From assembly GCF_000711795.1 (NCBI RefSeq), contig NZ_JONH01000011.1, forward strand, positions 62,001 to 126,000: 64,000 nucleotides of DNA, given 5' to 3'. Origin of the DNA: Vibrio pacinii DSM 19139. Its GTDB lineage: Bacteria; Pseudomonadota; Gammaproteobacteria; Enterobacterales; Vibrionaceae. This document shows positions 54,838 through 63,125 of this stretch, piece after piece (position 1 is the stretch's first letter; each line of letters starts with the position of its first letter). The notes beneath the pieces were generated by a model that saw only the letters and a program-made list of their open reading frames with translations, searched no databases and was not told the DNA's origin. Both the position numbers and the translations under genes were made by a program.

Positions 54838-56094
54838 TTAAAGGTTAAGGTGTAACTCTTTTAACCAAATTGCCGCCTCAACGTTACAGGCAATAATCTC
54901 TTGTTCATTGACGCCGAGTTGGTGGCGAATGTGTTCTATTTCTTGCCATTGTGAGGCTTCAATTGACTGACTTAGAGCCAATAGTTCACCTAACATACCT
55001 TCACCTTGCAGTAGCGCCTGTTTAATGCTGCTATCAAGTTTAATCTTATTTAACGCGGTTTTAAGATCAACGTCGAGAATCGCATCGATCAACGATAATA
55101 ATCCACACAAATAAGCGCTGTTGACTAACTCAGGCCCCTTAAGGTAAGCCATCATCAATTGAAACATCTTCGCTCGATGAAGTGACAGCAAGTAGAGGGC
55201 ACTCGGCTTACCTGGTGCAAATGAAGAGATCACAGCGTAGGAGGCGAACTTCTTCAGTTTGTCTTCACCCAAATACGCTACCGCTTGTTTGAGCGACTTT
55301 ATCGGCGTATTGAGAGCGCTGCACGCGTTGACAAAATTGAGTAATTGATGAGAGAGCACCGGATTGCGCGAGACAATAACACTGACTTCATCAAAATCAA
55401 TTTTCGGCTCGGCCAAACATTGGGTTAAGCGGACCAGATCATTAAATGAGGTATTAATTTTTCGGTTCTTGATTATCTCGGGCTTAGTAAAAAAGTAACC
55501 CTGAAACAATTCAAAGCCAAAATCTTTAGCACGTTGAAATTCTTGATTCGTTTCGACTTTTTCAGCTAAAAAGCAGATATCGTGATCAACCAGTTTATCC
55601 ATTAATCCTCGTGCCTTGAGCAATGAAGTTTGCTGGATATCAATCTTAATGATATCAACTAGTGGATAGAAACGATGCCAATCTGAGCTCTCAATATGAT
55701 CATCAAGTGCGATGGTATATCCCGCTTGCTTTAGCTCAATTAATGCAGCAAACAATTTGTCATCTGGTGCGCAGGTTTCAAGCACCTCGACAACCAGCGC
55801 ATCGCTTGGAAAATCGAATGGAATTCCCTCAATCAAGCAGTCATAGCTGAAATTGACAAACCCTCGGCACTCGCCAAGAACTTTTGACTGGTAACCCAAC
55901 AACTGCTCAGCGAGAAGCTTTCTGGTGGCTTGGCTGCTACTGATGTCGACGGGAAAAGCGTTTTTTTCTCCATCACGATACAAAAGCTCAAACGCAATTA
56001 ACTCTTGCTGCTGATCTAATATTGGCTGGCGCGCGACAAATGAGAACGCGATATTCTCTTGGTCGACAGGCTTGTGTAAGCGGGCTGTTGCCAT
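54838..56094 (-). CDS. EAL-HDOD domain protein (CdgJ/YuxH-like, degenerate EAL)
   Basis: A 418-aa cytosolic protein. The N-terminal ~210 residues are an EAL-like domain: FSFVARQPILDQQQELIAFE then ELLYRDGE in place of EAL, IALDDH, IIKID and LAEKVE, indicating loss of several catalytic residues. The C-terminal HDOD domain follows (VIVSRNPVLSHQLLNFVNAC, VAYLGEDKLKKFASY). EAL-HDOD proteins such as V. cholerae CdgJ act in motility and c-di-GMP networks and usually lack enzymatic activity. It lies between scrK and scrB on the minus strand, downstream of scrB by 21 bases, and may be carried on the scrB message. Confidence 0.85.
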   Translation of the reverse strand: MATARLHKPVDQENIAFSFVARQPILDQQQELIAFELLYRDGEKNAFPVDISSSQATRKLLAEQLLGYQSKVLGECRGFVNFSYDCLIEGIPFDFPSDALVVEVLETCAPDDKLFAALIELKQAGYTIALDDHIESSDWHRFYPLVDIIKIDIQQTSLLKARGLMDKLVDHDICFLAEKVETNQEFQRAKDFGFELFQGYFFTKPEIIKNRKINTSFNDLVRLTQCLAEPKIDFDEVSVIVSRNPVLSHQLLNFVNACSALNTPIKSLKQAVAYLGEDKLKKFASYAVISSFAPGKPSALYLLSLHRAKMFQLMMAYLKGPELVNSAYLCGLLSLIDAILDVDLKTALNKIKLDSSIKQALLQGEGMLGELLALSQSIEASQWQEIEHIRHQLGVNEQEIIACNVEAAIWLKELHLNL

Positions 56095-56115
56095 AAGACC
56101 CTTTACCTCTTAAAT

Positions 56116-57753
56116 TCACACCACTGGCAAAGAAAATGGCTCAGTGGATTTATTGATAGCTCGAATTTGAGCGATTCTCGGTACACCTATCAATGAAATC
56201 CCTGTTGAAGATGGTTCAACAAATACTCTCGAGGTCATGACCGCTTCTCCCTCGTTGACAAACACTTCTATTGATGAAGTATCGGCCAAGATACGCAGTT
56301 GAACACGATCACTGGCTAAATGCAATTCACGTAATTTGTCACCCGTTCTGTTTAACGTTTGCGAGCGATCTAACACTAAAAGCCGACTTTTGACTTGTGC
56401 TTCGAGGGTAAGCTGTTGATTATCTCCGGCAAACAGACAAAGTTTATCGCCCCACTCTAGCTCAATGGTCATATCAAATGCGTTGTTCACTAATCGGTGA
56501 CGTTTCTCGCTGAGCAAAATCGTTTGGGCTGGTTGGTATAATCGCTCTATCTCCTTTGCAGGCCATTGAATAAGCTTACCTCGCTTTAAGGTTAGCTCCC
56601 GCATTGCGGTAAGTTGGTGTAACCAACCACTTTCTACTGACGGCTGGTCAATTTCATCTGGTAACCCCATCCAGGCACACATTATACGTCGTCCATCTGG
56701 CGTCAATAACGTCTGAGGTGCATAAAAATCAAAACCATGATCGAGATGCTCAAACTCCGTCAGGCTAAAGTGAGTATCATTATCCCACTTAGCCTTAGCA
56801 ATGCCATTGTGATGAGGAACATGATGGTGCTTTGAAGGAGAGTCAATACCTTGAGGACCAATGACAACCATGGTTTGCCCGTCCAGTTCGAACATATCTG
56901 GACACTCCCACATATAGCCAAACGACCCGAACTCATCGCCATATAGGCCATCAAACTGCCATTGATGTAAGTCATCTGAGCGATATACGGCCAAACGACC
57001 ATTGAGTGCAGAGGTTTGAGCACCGAGTAGCATCATCCACTGGTCATGGTTTCGTAGCACTTTTGGATCGCGAATGTGCGCCGTAACTCCTAAAGGAGGG
57101 GCATCAATCACCGGACCAAGTTTCGTAAACTGACGGCCATCGGTTGATGTAGCTAAACATTGAGTGGTGTGTCGCTCTCTCTGCTGACCAATACGCACAT
57201 TGCCTGTATAAAATAGCATCAGTTCACCATTGTGACTCAGCGCATGACCGGAAAAAACACCATGAGAGTCAAACCAATCTGATGGTGTCAACGCCACTGA
57301 CTGCCAATGCCAATTAACTAAATCTAAACTGGTTAAGTGCACCCAATGTTTATCTTTGTGCTCGCACGCGTATGGGTACCATTGGTAGAAAAGATGGTAC
57401 TCACCATTATGGTAGATAAAACCATTCGGATCATTTAGGAGGCCTTGTGGTGGGGAAACATGCCAGTTAGGTCGGTACGGGCACGCCTGCGCTGGTAAAC
57501 AAGGAGCCAAATGCTTTCGCTGTTGAGATTCAATAAGACGCCCGATCGATAACAGTTCATCAGCCCCAACGGTATTGGGCCGAATAAAAGTGACCTGATC
57601 CTCACCTAATACATTCTCAAGTAATACAATCGATTCACTATCGCTAACTAAGCGGTAATCTCGCACTGTAAAAATCAATGTGTCTTGCGGCGCTAATACG
57701 CGCTGAATATTGCTTATACCACCACAGATAGAAATATATCGTTCAACAGACAT
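56116..57753 (-). CDS. scrB: Sucrose-6-phosphate hydrolase ScrB (GH32)
   Basis: A 545-aa GH32 hydrolase splitting sucrose-6-phosphate to glucose-6-phosphate and fructose. The catalytic nucleophile motif is LLNDPNGFIYHNGEYHLFYQ, the stabilising RDPKV follows (HIRDPKVLRN), and the acid/base region is MWECPDMFEL. A C-terminal beta-sandwich domain is typical. The start is ATG 57753 with AGGTGA upstream; a GTG two codons before is an alternative. An ScrR-type operator lies 19-34 bases before it. Confidence 0.94.
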   Translation of the reverse strand: MSVERYISICGGISNIQRVLAPQDTLIFTVRDYRLVSDSESIVLLENVLGEDQVTFIRPNTVGADELLSIGRLIESQQRKHLAPCLPAQACPYRPNWHVSPPQGLLNDPNGFIYHNGEYHLFYQWYPYACEHKDKHWVHLTSLDLVNWHWQSVALTPSDWFDSHGVFSGHALSHNGELMLFYTGNVRIGQQRERHTTQCLATSTDGRQFTKLGPVIDAPPLGVTAHIRDPKVLRNHDQWMMLLGAQTSALNGRLAVYRSDDLHQWQFDGLYGDEFGSFGYMWECPDMFELDGQTMVVIGPQGIDSPSKHHHVPHHNGIAKAKWDNDTHFSLTEFEHLDHGFDFYAPQTLLTPDGRRIMCAWMGLPDEIDQPSVESGWLHQLTAMRELTLKRGKLIQWPAKEIERLYQPAQTILLSEKRHRLVNNAFDMTIELEWGDKLCLFAGDNQQLTLEAQVKSRLLVLDRSQTLNRTGDKLRELHLASDRVQLRILADTSSIEVFVNEGEAVMTSRVFVEPSSTGISLIGVPRIAQIRAINKSTEPFSLPVV

Positions 57754-57771
57754 TGCCACTCACCTAAAAAA

Positions 57772-57787
57772 TTGGGAACGTTTGCAA
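57772..57787. promoter_or_regulatory. ScrR-type operator upstream of scrB
   Basis: TTGGGAACGTTTGCAA matches exactly, in reverse complement, the element at 59060-59075 before scrA. LacI-family operators have this CG-centred inverted form. It lies between a TATTTT -10-like element and the scrB Shine-Dalgarno, so binding would block transcription. Confidence 0.85.
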
Positions 57788-57862
57788 AAATACTCTATCT
57801 GTTTTTCAACTACAAGCTAAAACCACATCCTGCTCTTCAGTCTCGCGATCAAACCAACAAAA

Positions 57863-57888
57863 AAAACCTGACACATTGGTCAGGTTTT
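57863..57888 (-). terminator. Terminator of scrR (leftward)
   Basis: AAAACCTGAC (57863-57872) and GTCAGGTTTT (57879-57888) pair around ACATTG. On the minus strand the stem is followed by a T run; scrB then has its own promoter. Confidence 0.88.
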
Positions 57889-57908
57889 ACTCAACATTAA
57901 AGGAGTAC

Positions 57909-58898
57909 TCAGCACGTCTCGCGGTTAATATTTTGGAAAGTGAGAACGACTTTACTCATCACAGCAGGAGTACCATCAATGAGGTCCAATAGTATCTTAG
58001 CAGCACTTTCTCCTGCTTTATCAAAGGCATAATTAAATGTAGAAAGACCTGGCGAGTTGATGTAACCGAGCTCGTCATTGCCCACTCCCAACACTTTAAC
58101 GCCTTGTCCAACATCAATATCCGCTTCTTTGAGAGCTTTGATAGCCCCGACCGCGATTCTATCTGTGGCACAAAACACACCGTCTACTTGCGGGTAATCT
58201 TCAAGTAGACGCCTCATATTGGCATAACCCGACTCGATACTGAATTCACCATGACAATGGAATAGTAGATCGCACTTCCCTTCCATTTCTAACGCTTGTT
58301 TAAGGCCTTCAGAGCGAAGCTTATCGACGGCTAAATCTTCGTCGTTGACACCAATAAAACCAATCTGACGACATCCAGCCGCCAACAAACGATTACCCGC
58401 TTCAAAACCGACCCTTAGGTCATCATGGACAATACTGGGGATATTAAACAACGACCCATCTTGGCCAACCAAGACGACCGGGGCTTGAGATTGATTAATG
58501 GCTTTGACTAATGCTTTGTCAATATGCGTTGCGTATAAGACAATTCCTTCAACACGCTTCTGATTAAATAATTGAATATATTGAATTTCTTTGTCATCTG
58601 ATTGTTGAGTGCTGGCGAGGAGCACTTGTTTGTTAGCGTACTCAAAGATTCGACTTAGGCCATCGACACCTTGCGCTGTTGCGTGCGACGAAACACGTGG
58701 AACGATGACTCCGACCAAATTTGTTTTTTGTGATTTAAGATCCTTGGCAACTTGGTTGACCACATAGCCCACTTCCTCTACCGCCTTCATTACTTTGACT
58801 TTGGTCGCCTTTTTAACCCCATATTCATCGTTGATAACGCGAGAAACGGTCGATTTTGACACGCCTGCCAATTTAGCCACATCGTGTAAACTAGCCAT
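57909..58898 (-). CDS. scrR: LacI-family sucrose regulon repressor ScrR
   Basis: A 329-aa LacI regulator. The HTH is MASLHDVAKLAGVSKSTVSR and NDEYGVKKATKVKVMKA; the sugar-binding domain follows (GVIVPRVSSHATAQGVDGLS). The start is ATG 58898; the upstream in-frame leader overlaps the operator. Located between scrB and scrA, it should repress both and itself through the three operator copies, with a sucrose catabolite (likely fructose or fructose-1-phosphate) as inducer. This matches the Vibrio scr regulon arrangement. Confidence 0.88.
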   Translation of the reverse strand: MASLHDVAKLAGVSKSTVSRVINDEYGVKKATKVKVMKAVEEVGYVVNQVAKDLKSQKTNLVGVIVPRVSSHATAQGVDGLSRIFEYANKQVLLASTQQSDDKEIQYIQLFNQKRVEGIVLYATHIDKALVKAINQSQAPVVLVGQDGSLFNIPSIVHDDLRVGFEAGNRLLAAGCRQIGFIGVNDEDLAVDKLRSEGLKQALEMEGKCDLLFHCHGEFSIESGYANMRRLLEDYPQVDGVFCATDRIAVGAIKALKEADIDVGQGVKVLGVGNDELGYINSPGLSTFNYAFDKAGESAAKILLDLIDGTPAVMSKVVLTFQNINRETC

Positions 58899-58918
58899 AG
58901 TAGACTCATGATAAGTTA

Positions 58919-58934
58919 TTGGGATTGTTTGCAA
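58919..58934. promoter_or_regulatory. ScrR-type operator upstream of scrR
   Basis: TTGGGATTGTTTGCAA differs from the scrB operator at two central bases, 21 bases ahead of the scrR ATG. It would mediate autorepression, probably with lower affinity because the CG centre is altered. Confidence 0.75.
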
Positions 58935-58965
58935 AAATAGCATATCCCTCAACAAAATCCACTTT

Positions 58966-58981
58966 GCTCAAACGGTTTAGC
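58966..58981. promoter_or_regulatory. Cra-type operator in the scrR-scrA gap
   Basis: GCTCAAACGGTTTAGC is the reverse complement of the scrK operator (GCTAAAACGGTTTAGC) except for one base, and its flanks extend the symmetry (TTTGCT...AGCAAA). It links the Cra-like regulator to the scr promoters. Confidence 0.6.
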
Positions 58982-59059
58982 AAAAAAGATTAGCAGATCA
59001 ATCTCACATAATTTCCCACTATTCTTTGACTGAATAGCGAGATTGGCGAAAAATCAATC

Positions 59060-59075
59060 TTGCAAACGTTCCCAA
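59060..59075. promoter_or_regulatory. ScrR-type operator upstream of scrA
   Basis: TTGCAAACGTTCCCAA is the exact reverse complement of the scrB operator and lies 56 bases before the scrA ATG, near the promoter. Confidence 0.85.
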
Positions 59076-59130
59076 CAAAATAAGAGCGTTAATCATCTAA
59101 CATAATTAAACCTAACAACTGGGGTTTGGA

Positions 59131-60570
59131 ATGAACTATCCAATAATTGCAAAAGAGCTGCTAGCGCTGCTTGGAGGTAAAGATAACCTTCAAGCGCTTG
59201 CCCACTGTGCGACACGTTTACGTCTTGCGCTTAAAGATGACAGTATTGTCGATGAAGATGCGATCAGCGATCTAGACGGTGTTAAAGGCCAATTTAAAGT
59301 GGCAGGTCAATATCAGATTATTTTTGGTTCTGGCATCGTCAATCAAGTTCACGCCGAAATGGCAAAGCTGACTGGCATGAGTGACATGTCGACTAACGAT
59401 GTCGCAAGCGCTGGAGCACAAAAACAAAACATAGTCCAACGCGCGGTGAAAGGTCTGTCTGATATTTTCGTACCTATCATTCCTGCGATCGTTGCCGGTG
59501 GTCTGTTAATGGGTATCTTTAACCTATTAACCGCGCAAGGCTTATTTATTGACGGTCAATCGCTAATCGAGGCAAATCCTGGCCTAGCCGACCTCGCAAG
59601 TATGATTAACACTTTTGCAAACGCACCTTTTGTCTACTTGCCTGTGCTACTGGCGTTCTCAGCCAGTAAAAAATTTGGCGGTAATCCATTCCTAGGGGCT
59701 GCACTGGGTATGTTAATGGTTCACCCAGACTTACTTAATGGCTGGGGATTTGGTGGCGCAAGCGTTGCTGGCACCATTCCAACCTGGAACATTTTCGGTT
59801 TTGAGATCCAGAAAGTCGGTTATCAAGGTTCGGTTCTACCAGTACTCGTTTCTGCTTTCATCTTAGCGAAAGTCGAAAATGGTCTGCGTACGTTTATCCC
59901 TTCTGTGCTCGATAACCTGCTTACTCCAATGCTGGCAATTTTTATCGCCGGTTTTCTCACTTTTACGCTTGTAGGCCCTATTACTCGTGATATCGGTTTC
60001 CTACTTGGCGACGGCTTGAGCTGGTTGTATGACTCAGCAGGCTTTGTCGGTGGTGCGCTGTTTGGTTTTATCTACGCACCTTTCGTGATCACTGGTATGC
60101 ACCATAGTTTTATTGCTATCGAAACACAGCTATTGGCTGATATCGCTGTCACGGGCGGTACGTTTATCTTCCCGATTGCAGCTATGTCGAACGTTGCTCA
60201 AGGTGCTGCTGCTCTCGCGGTTGCTTTCACCACCAAAGACACCAAACTAAAAGGAATTGCAATGCCTTCCGGAGTCACTGCCCTACTTGGTATCACTGAG
60301 CCTGCAATGTTCGGGGTTAACTTAAAACTTCGTTATCCATTTATTGCCGCTATCATTGGCGCGGCTTCAGCGAGTGCATTTATCACCCTATTTAATGTTA
60401 AAGCCCAAGCGCTCGGCGCAGCAGGTCTACCTGGTGTAATTTCCATAACTCCAGACAAAATTGCCTATTATGTCGCTGGCATGGCGATTTCATTCGCTGT
60501 CGCGTTTGGCCTAACCTTAGTATTCGGTGCTCGTGAACGAGTGAAAGCGAGTAAAGCGGCGACTGCATAA
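59131..60570 (+). CDS. scrA: Sucrose-specific PTS permease, EIIBC (ScrA)
   Basis: A 479-aa permease that imports and phosphorylates sucrose to sucrose-6-phosphate. The N-terminal EIIB domain (~residues 1-90) contains the phosphorylated Cys in AHCATRLRLALKD; the EIIC domain spans ~110-470 with about ten helices and the family signature GITEPAMFGVNLKLRYPF. No EIIA domain is fused, so the glucose-type EIIA (Crr) must serve. It is divergent from scrR with an ScrR operator in its promoter, and is followed by a strong terminator. Confidence 0.94.
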   Translation: MNYPIIAKELLALLGGKDNLQALAHCATRLRLALKDDSIVDEDAISDLDGVKGQFKVAGQYQIIFGSGIVNQVHAEMAKLTGMSDMSTNDVASAGAQKQNIVQRAVKGLSDIFVPIIPAIVAGGLLMGIFNLLTAQGLFIDGQSLIEANPGLADLASMINTFANAPFVYLPVLLAFSASKKFGGNPFLGAALGMLMVHPDLLNGWGFGGASVAGTIPTWNIFGFEIQKVGYQGSVLPVLVSAFILAKVENGLRTFIPSVLDNLLTPMLAIFIAGFLTFTLVGPITRDIGFLLGDGLSWLYDSAGFVGGALFGFIYAPFVITGMHHSFIAIETQLLADIAVTGGTFIFPIAAMSNVAQGAAALAVAFTTKDTKLKGIAMPSGVTALLGITEPAMFGVNLKLRYPFIAAIIGAASASAFITLFNVKAQALGAAGLPGVISITPDKIAYYVAGMAISFAVAFGLTLVFGARERVKASKAATA

Positions 60571-60616
60571 CGGCACAGAAAAACTTCCCCCTCGTCGAAA
60601 CATCGTTTTGACTCCT

Positions 60617-60643
60617 GCCCCACCTTTTGGTGGGGCTTTTTTT
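60617..60643 (+). terminator. Terminator after scrA
   Basis: GCCCCACC and GGTGGGGC pair around TTTT (60617-60636), followed by T residues to 60643. Confidence 0.93.
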
Positions 60644-60972
60644 GGTTCATCGCGGATTCAGGTAAAAGTCTCAAAATCGAGCCAGATACCAATTAACAAG
60701 AACAAATTAACAAGAAAATAAATAAAAAAACCCGCTAAAGAGCGGGTCACTGGTACAACTAAAACCAATAAATTGACAAGAATATAATTAAACCCCGACT
60801 TAAGAAAATAAATCTAATACGATCAATTAACTAAAAACTATGGATTATTAGTTCAAAAACATTTAGATTCTCGGGATACAAAAGAAACTTACACATCACA
60901 TTAAAATAAATCAAAGAAATTTATTTTAATGAAACACAACCATGAATCATGTCACGTTTAATTGGCTATTAG
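60644..60972. other. AT-rich gap with a leftward-type hairpin before the XRE operon
   Basis: CCCGCTaaagAGCGGG (60731-60746) is a perfect stem with a run of A on its left, the pattern of a terminator for leftward transcription, though no leftward gene enters from the right. The rest of this ~330-base stretch is very A+T rich (for example AAGAATATAATTAAACC) with no gene and presumably holds the promoter of the XRE operon. Confidence 0.5.
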
Positions 60973-61479
60973 ATGATAGATAAGATAATAAAACTTATAA
61001 CTGAAAGTAAGCATGACACAGGTGGTATCAAACTCCTTTCTCAGGAAATGGGCATAAAGTATAGCACCCTTTACAGTTTGTATTCTGGCAAGAACAATAA
61101 CCCCACCATTGAAACCGTTGGAAAGATTTGTGATTACTACAACATCACCTTTTCTGATCTCTCCGATGCAACAGAAGTCCCGCATCGTTTTGACACCCTG
61201 AACGCAGAAATCATCGCACTTTCTCAACGTCATGATATTGATATATTCATTACAAACAATAACTTAATTGATAATTTACCCAAATGCAGCCAGCTGATTT
61301 TTGAAAAATTTGTCTCACCTTTGAAAAACAAAAATCACTATATTTGCACCACAGAATCAGATGGTATTGTATTAAGAAAAGCGATTAAAGAAGACAATAA
61401 AGTCATATTAATATCTTCAAATCGGATTATTCACGAAAATGACAAACCAATAATGCAACTTAAGAATGTCAAAATTTAA
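60973..61479 (+). CDS. XRE-family HTH regulator with C-terminal domain of unknown function
   Basis: A 168-aa protein. The HTH covers ~residues 15-65: IKLLSQEMGIKYSTLYSLYS then PTIETVGKICDYYNITFSDL, typical of phage Cro/CI-type repressors. Residues ~75-168 form an unfamiliar domain ending QLKNVKI. The start at ATG 60973 has only a weak ribosome site. It heads a tight five-gene operon and overlaps the next gene by 14 bases, so it probably controls the operon. The phage-repressor style and A+T-rich codon use suggest transfer. Confidence 0.7.
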   Translation: MIDKIIKLITESKHDTGGIKLLSQEMGIKYSTLYSLYSGKNNNPTIETVGKICDYYNITFSDLSDATEVPHRFDTLNAEIIALSQRHDIDIFITNNNLIDNLPKCSQLIFEKFVSPLKNKNHYICTTESDGIVLRKAIKEDNKVILISSNRIIHENDKPIMQLKNVKI

Positions 61480-61786
61480 ATTATTTAAAATCAGAAAGAA
61501 AGAATCACAACTATATTCTATCGATGGATTAGTTGGCTTTATTGATAAAGAGATGTTTAGACACGCCCACATCGATAAACACGACATCAAGCTTCATCGT
61601 GGCAAGTATTTCATCTCAGACAAACGTATTCATACAATAAATATTAAGGAAAAGACCATAGAAATGGAAATTTCAGATATTCCTGTCACGGTAACGATGA
61701 AAAGCCTACTTCGTCCTGCGATCAGGCAGAAGCTAAAAATCAGTAACGAAAATTTTGTCGCTATTTATCGCCAAATGGAGCAATAA
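61466..61786 (+). CDS. 106-aa protein of unknown function
   Basis: A 106-aa, strongly basic and charged protein (KFKLFKIRKKESQLYSIDGL), with no transmembrane segment and no recognised family. Its start overlaps the XRE gene by 14 bases and its stop lies 3 bases before the next ATG, so it belongs to the same message. The middle reads as short beta strands (GKYFISDKRIHTINIKEKTI). Confidence 0.55.
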   Translation: MSKFKLFKIRKKESQLYSIDGLVGFIDKEMFRHAHIDKHDIKLHRGKYFISDKRIHTINIKEKTIEMEISDIPVTVTMKSLLRPAIRQKLKISNENFVAIYRQMEQ

Positions 61787-61789
61787 GTA

Positions 61790-62422
61790 ATGAACGTACT
61801 AGAAAAATCGACCATGCTTGCAACTCTTGGGCTGTTCTGCTTCCTAACTGCGTCGAATATGGCCTCTGCCAAAGCGGTCGAGTTCTTTGGTATCCATCTT
61901 ACGGCTGGTTTTTTTACTTATCCTTTCGTTTATCTGTTCTCTTCTGTGATTATGGCGACGCGTCCACCTGACGTCTATTTCAAGTGCATTACTTTTGCCT
62001 ATTTCGCTTATCTGTCGTTCATCAGCCTTATGTACATTGCGGCAACCTTACCGGGTGTCAACGCGGAATCGAATTACAACCAGAGCTTTGATCTCGTCTA
62101 CAACCTTAGTAACTACCGAGTTTACTTGGCATCACTTTGCGCCTACTTCGTCTCTATGCTCTCGTTTGGCGTGCTATTTAACTCTCTCAAAATTGACAGT
62201 GTTGCCACCAAAATCACTCTGGCTACGTTTTTTGTCGCGCTGGCCGATGTGAATCTGTTTCTCTTGTTGGCTTTCTGGGGGGTTAAAGATAGCAATCTAC
62301 TCTTCGATATCATGTTTTGGGCCAGCATTAAAAAATTGGTTGCACAGCTTATATTGCTTGGACCAACCATCTTAGTCATTAACCTGATCAGGAACCGAAA
62401 TGAGTACTGTGTTTCAAATTAG
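61790..62422 (+). CDS. Divergent VUT-family (queuosine-precursor transporter-like) membrane protein
   Basis: A 210-aa protein with about six helices. It follows the VUT/YhhQ layout: N-terminal TASNMASAKAVEFFGIHL and TAGFFTYPFVYLFS parallel the SSN...GFH...FSFPFIFLATD segment of E. coli YhhQ, and RVYLASLCAYFVSMLSFG plus ALADVNLFLLLAFWG parallel the later helices. The acidic residue after the PF-aromatic motif (D in YhhQ) is replaced here (FSSVIMATRPP), so its substrate may differ. VUT proteins import preQ0/preQ1. ATG 61790 has GGAG at 61777-61780; the stop overlaps the next gene by 23 bases. The family call is by eye. Confidence 0.55.
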   Translation: MNVLEKSTMLATLGLFCFLTASNMASAKAVEFFGIHLTAGFFTYPFVYLFSSVIMATRPPDVYFKCITFAYFAYLSFISLMYIAATLPGVNAESNYNQSFDLVYNLSNYRVYLASLCAYFVSMLSFGVLFNSLKIDSVATKITLATFFVALADVNLFLLLAFWGVKDSNLLFDIMFWASIKKLVAQLILLGPTILVINLIRNRNEYCVSN

Positions 62423-63125
62423 CGATTGTCATTTAAGTGATGAGTCTAGTTTTTATAACCTTAACAAGGCACTAATTCACGCAAATGCGGATGAGACTTG
62501 TGACACGATATTGTTGACTGGCGATATCTGTTGTAATCCGAAGCCAGGTGATTACAACAAGCTGCTGATTTTTATTGCCCGCCAAATCGAGAATAAAAAG
62601 GTGTTCGCAATCGCTGGTAACCACGATGACCTTGCTTTAATGAAAACAGAGCTCAAAGGATCATTGATTCGAGTCGTCGATAAATGCCGAATTGCTGGGC
62701 GCAACTTTATTTTCCTCGATTCAAGTCATAAAAACATCGACTCAAGACACCCGCTTGGCTCAGGCAGGGTCGACAACCGCGGTATCGCCCATCTAAAAAA
62801 ACAGGTCCGTAAAATGACGCAACCGATTGTTGTTGTTCATCACCCGGTCATCCGTGTTGGCTCCGAATGGATGCAAGCCATCTGTTTGGAGAACGACCAC
62901 AAAATATTCAATATTCTTAAACGTTCAGGTGTCACAGACGTGATTTGTGGTCACGGTCATGACTACATTACCTGTACCAAAGAGGGGGTAACGCAATATA
63001 TGGCACCAGCGACCTCTTATGGATTTGATCATTCAATTGCTCAATACAACAGAAATGATCATATCGGCATGAACAAAATTACGCTTTCAAAACAAACAAT
63101 AACTGTAAATAAGGTTGTACTATGA
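62400..63125 (+). CDS. Calcineurin-like metallophosphoesterase (CpdA-like)
   Basis: A 241-aa phosphoesterase with the full metal-ligand set: D9 and H11 (QISDCHLSD), GD at 41-42 (LTGDICC), GNHD at 73-76 (IAGNHDDL), H147/H148 (VVVHHPV) and GHGH at 184-187 (ICGHGHDY). This layout is that of class III cyclic-nucleotide phosphodiesterases such as CpdA; cAMP or another cyclic or linear nucleotide may be the substrate. It overlaps both neighbours (23 bases with the VUT gene, 4 with the DUF2165 gene) and AGGAA precedes its ATG. Confidence 0.8.
   Translation: MSTVFQISDCHLSDESSFYNLNKALIHANADETCDTILLTGDICCNPKPGDYNKLLIFIARQIENKKVFAIAGNHDDLALMKTELKGSLIRVVDKCRIAGRNFIFLDSSHKNIDSRHPLGSGRVDNRGIAHLKKQVRKMTQPIVVVHHPVIRVGSEWMQAICLENDHKIFNILKRSGVTDVICGHGHDYITCTKEGVTQYMAPATSYGFDHSIAQYNRNDHIGMNKITLSKQTITVNKVVL

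Noticed and set aside
60958..61233. 91-aa frame on the minus strand over the XRE gene
   Set aside because: It is the antisense shadow of the HTH gene, whose helix-turn-helix and operon context are far better supported.
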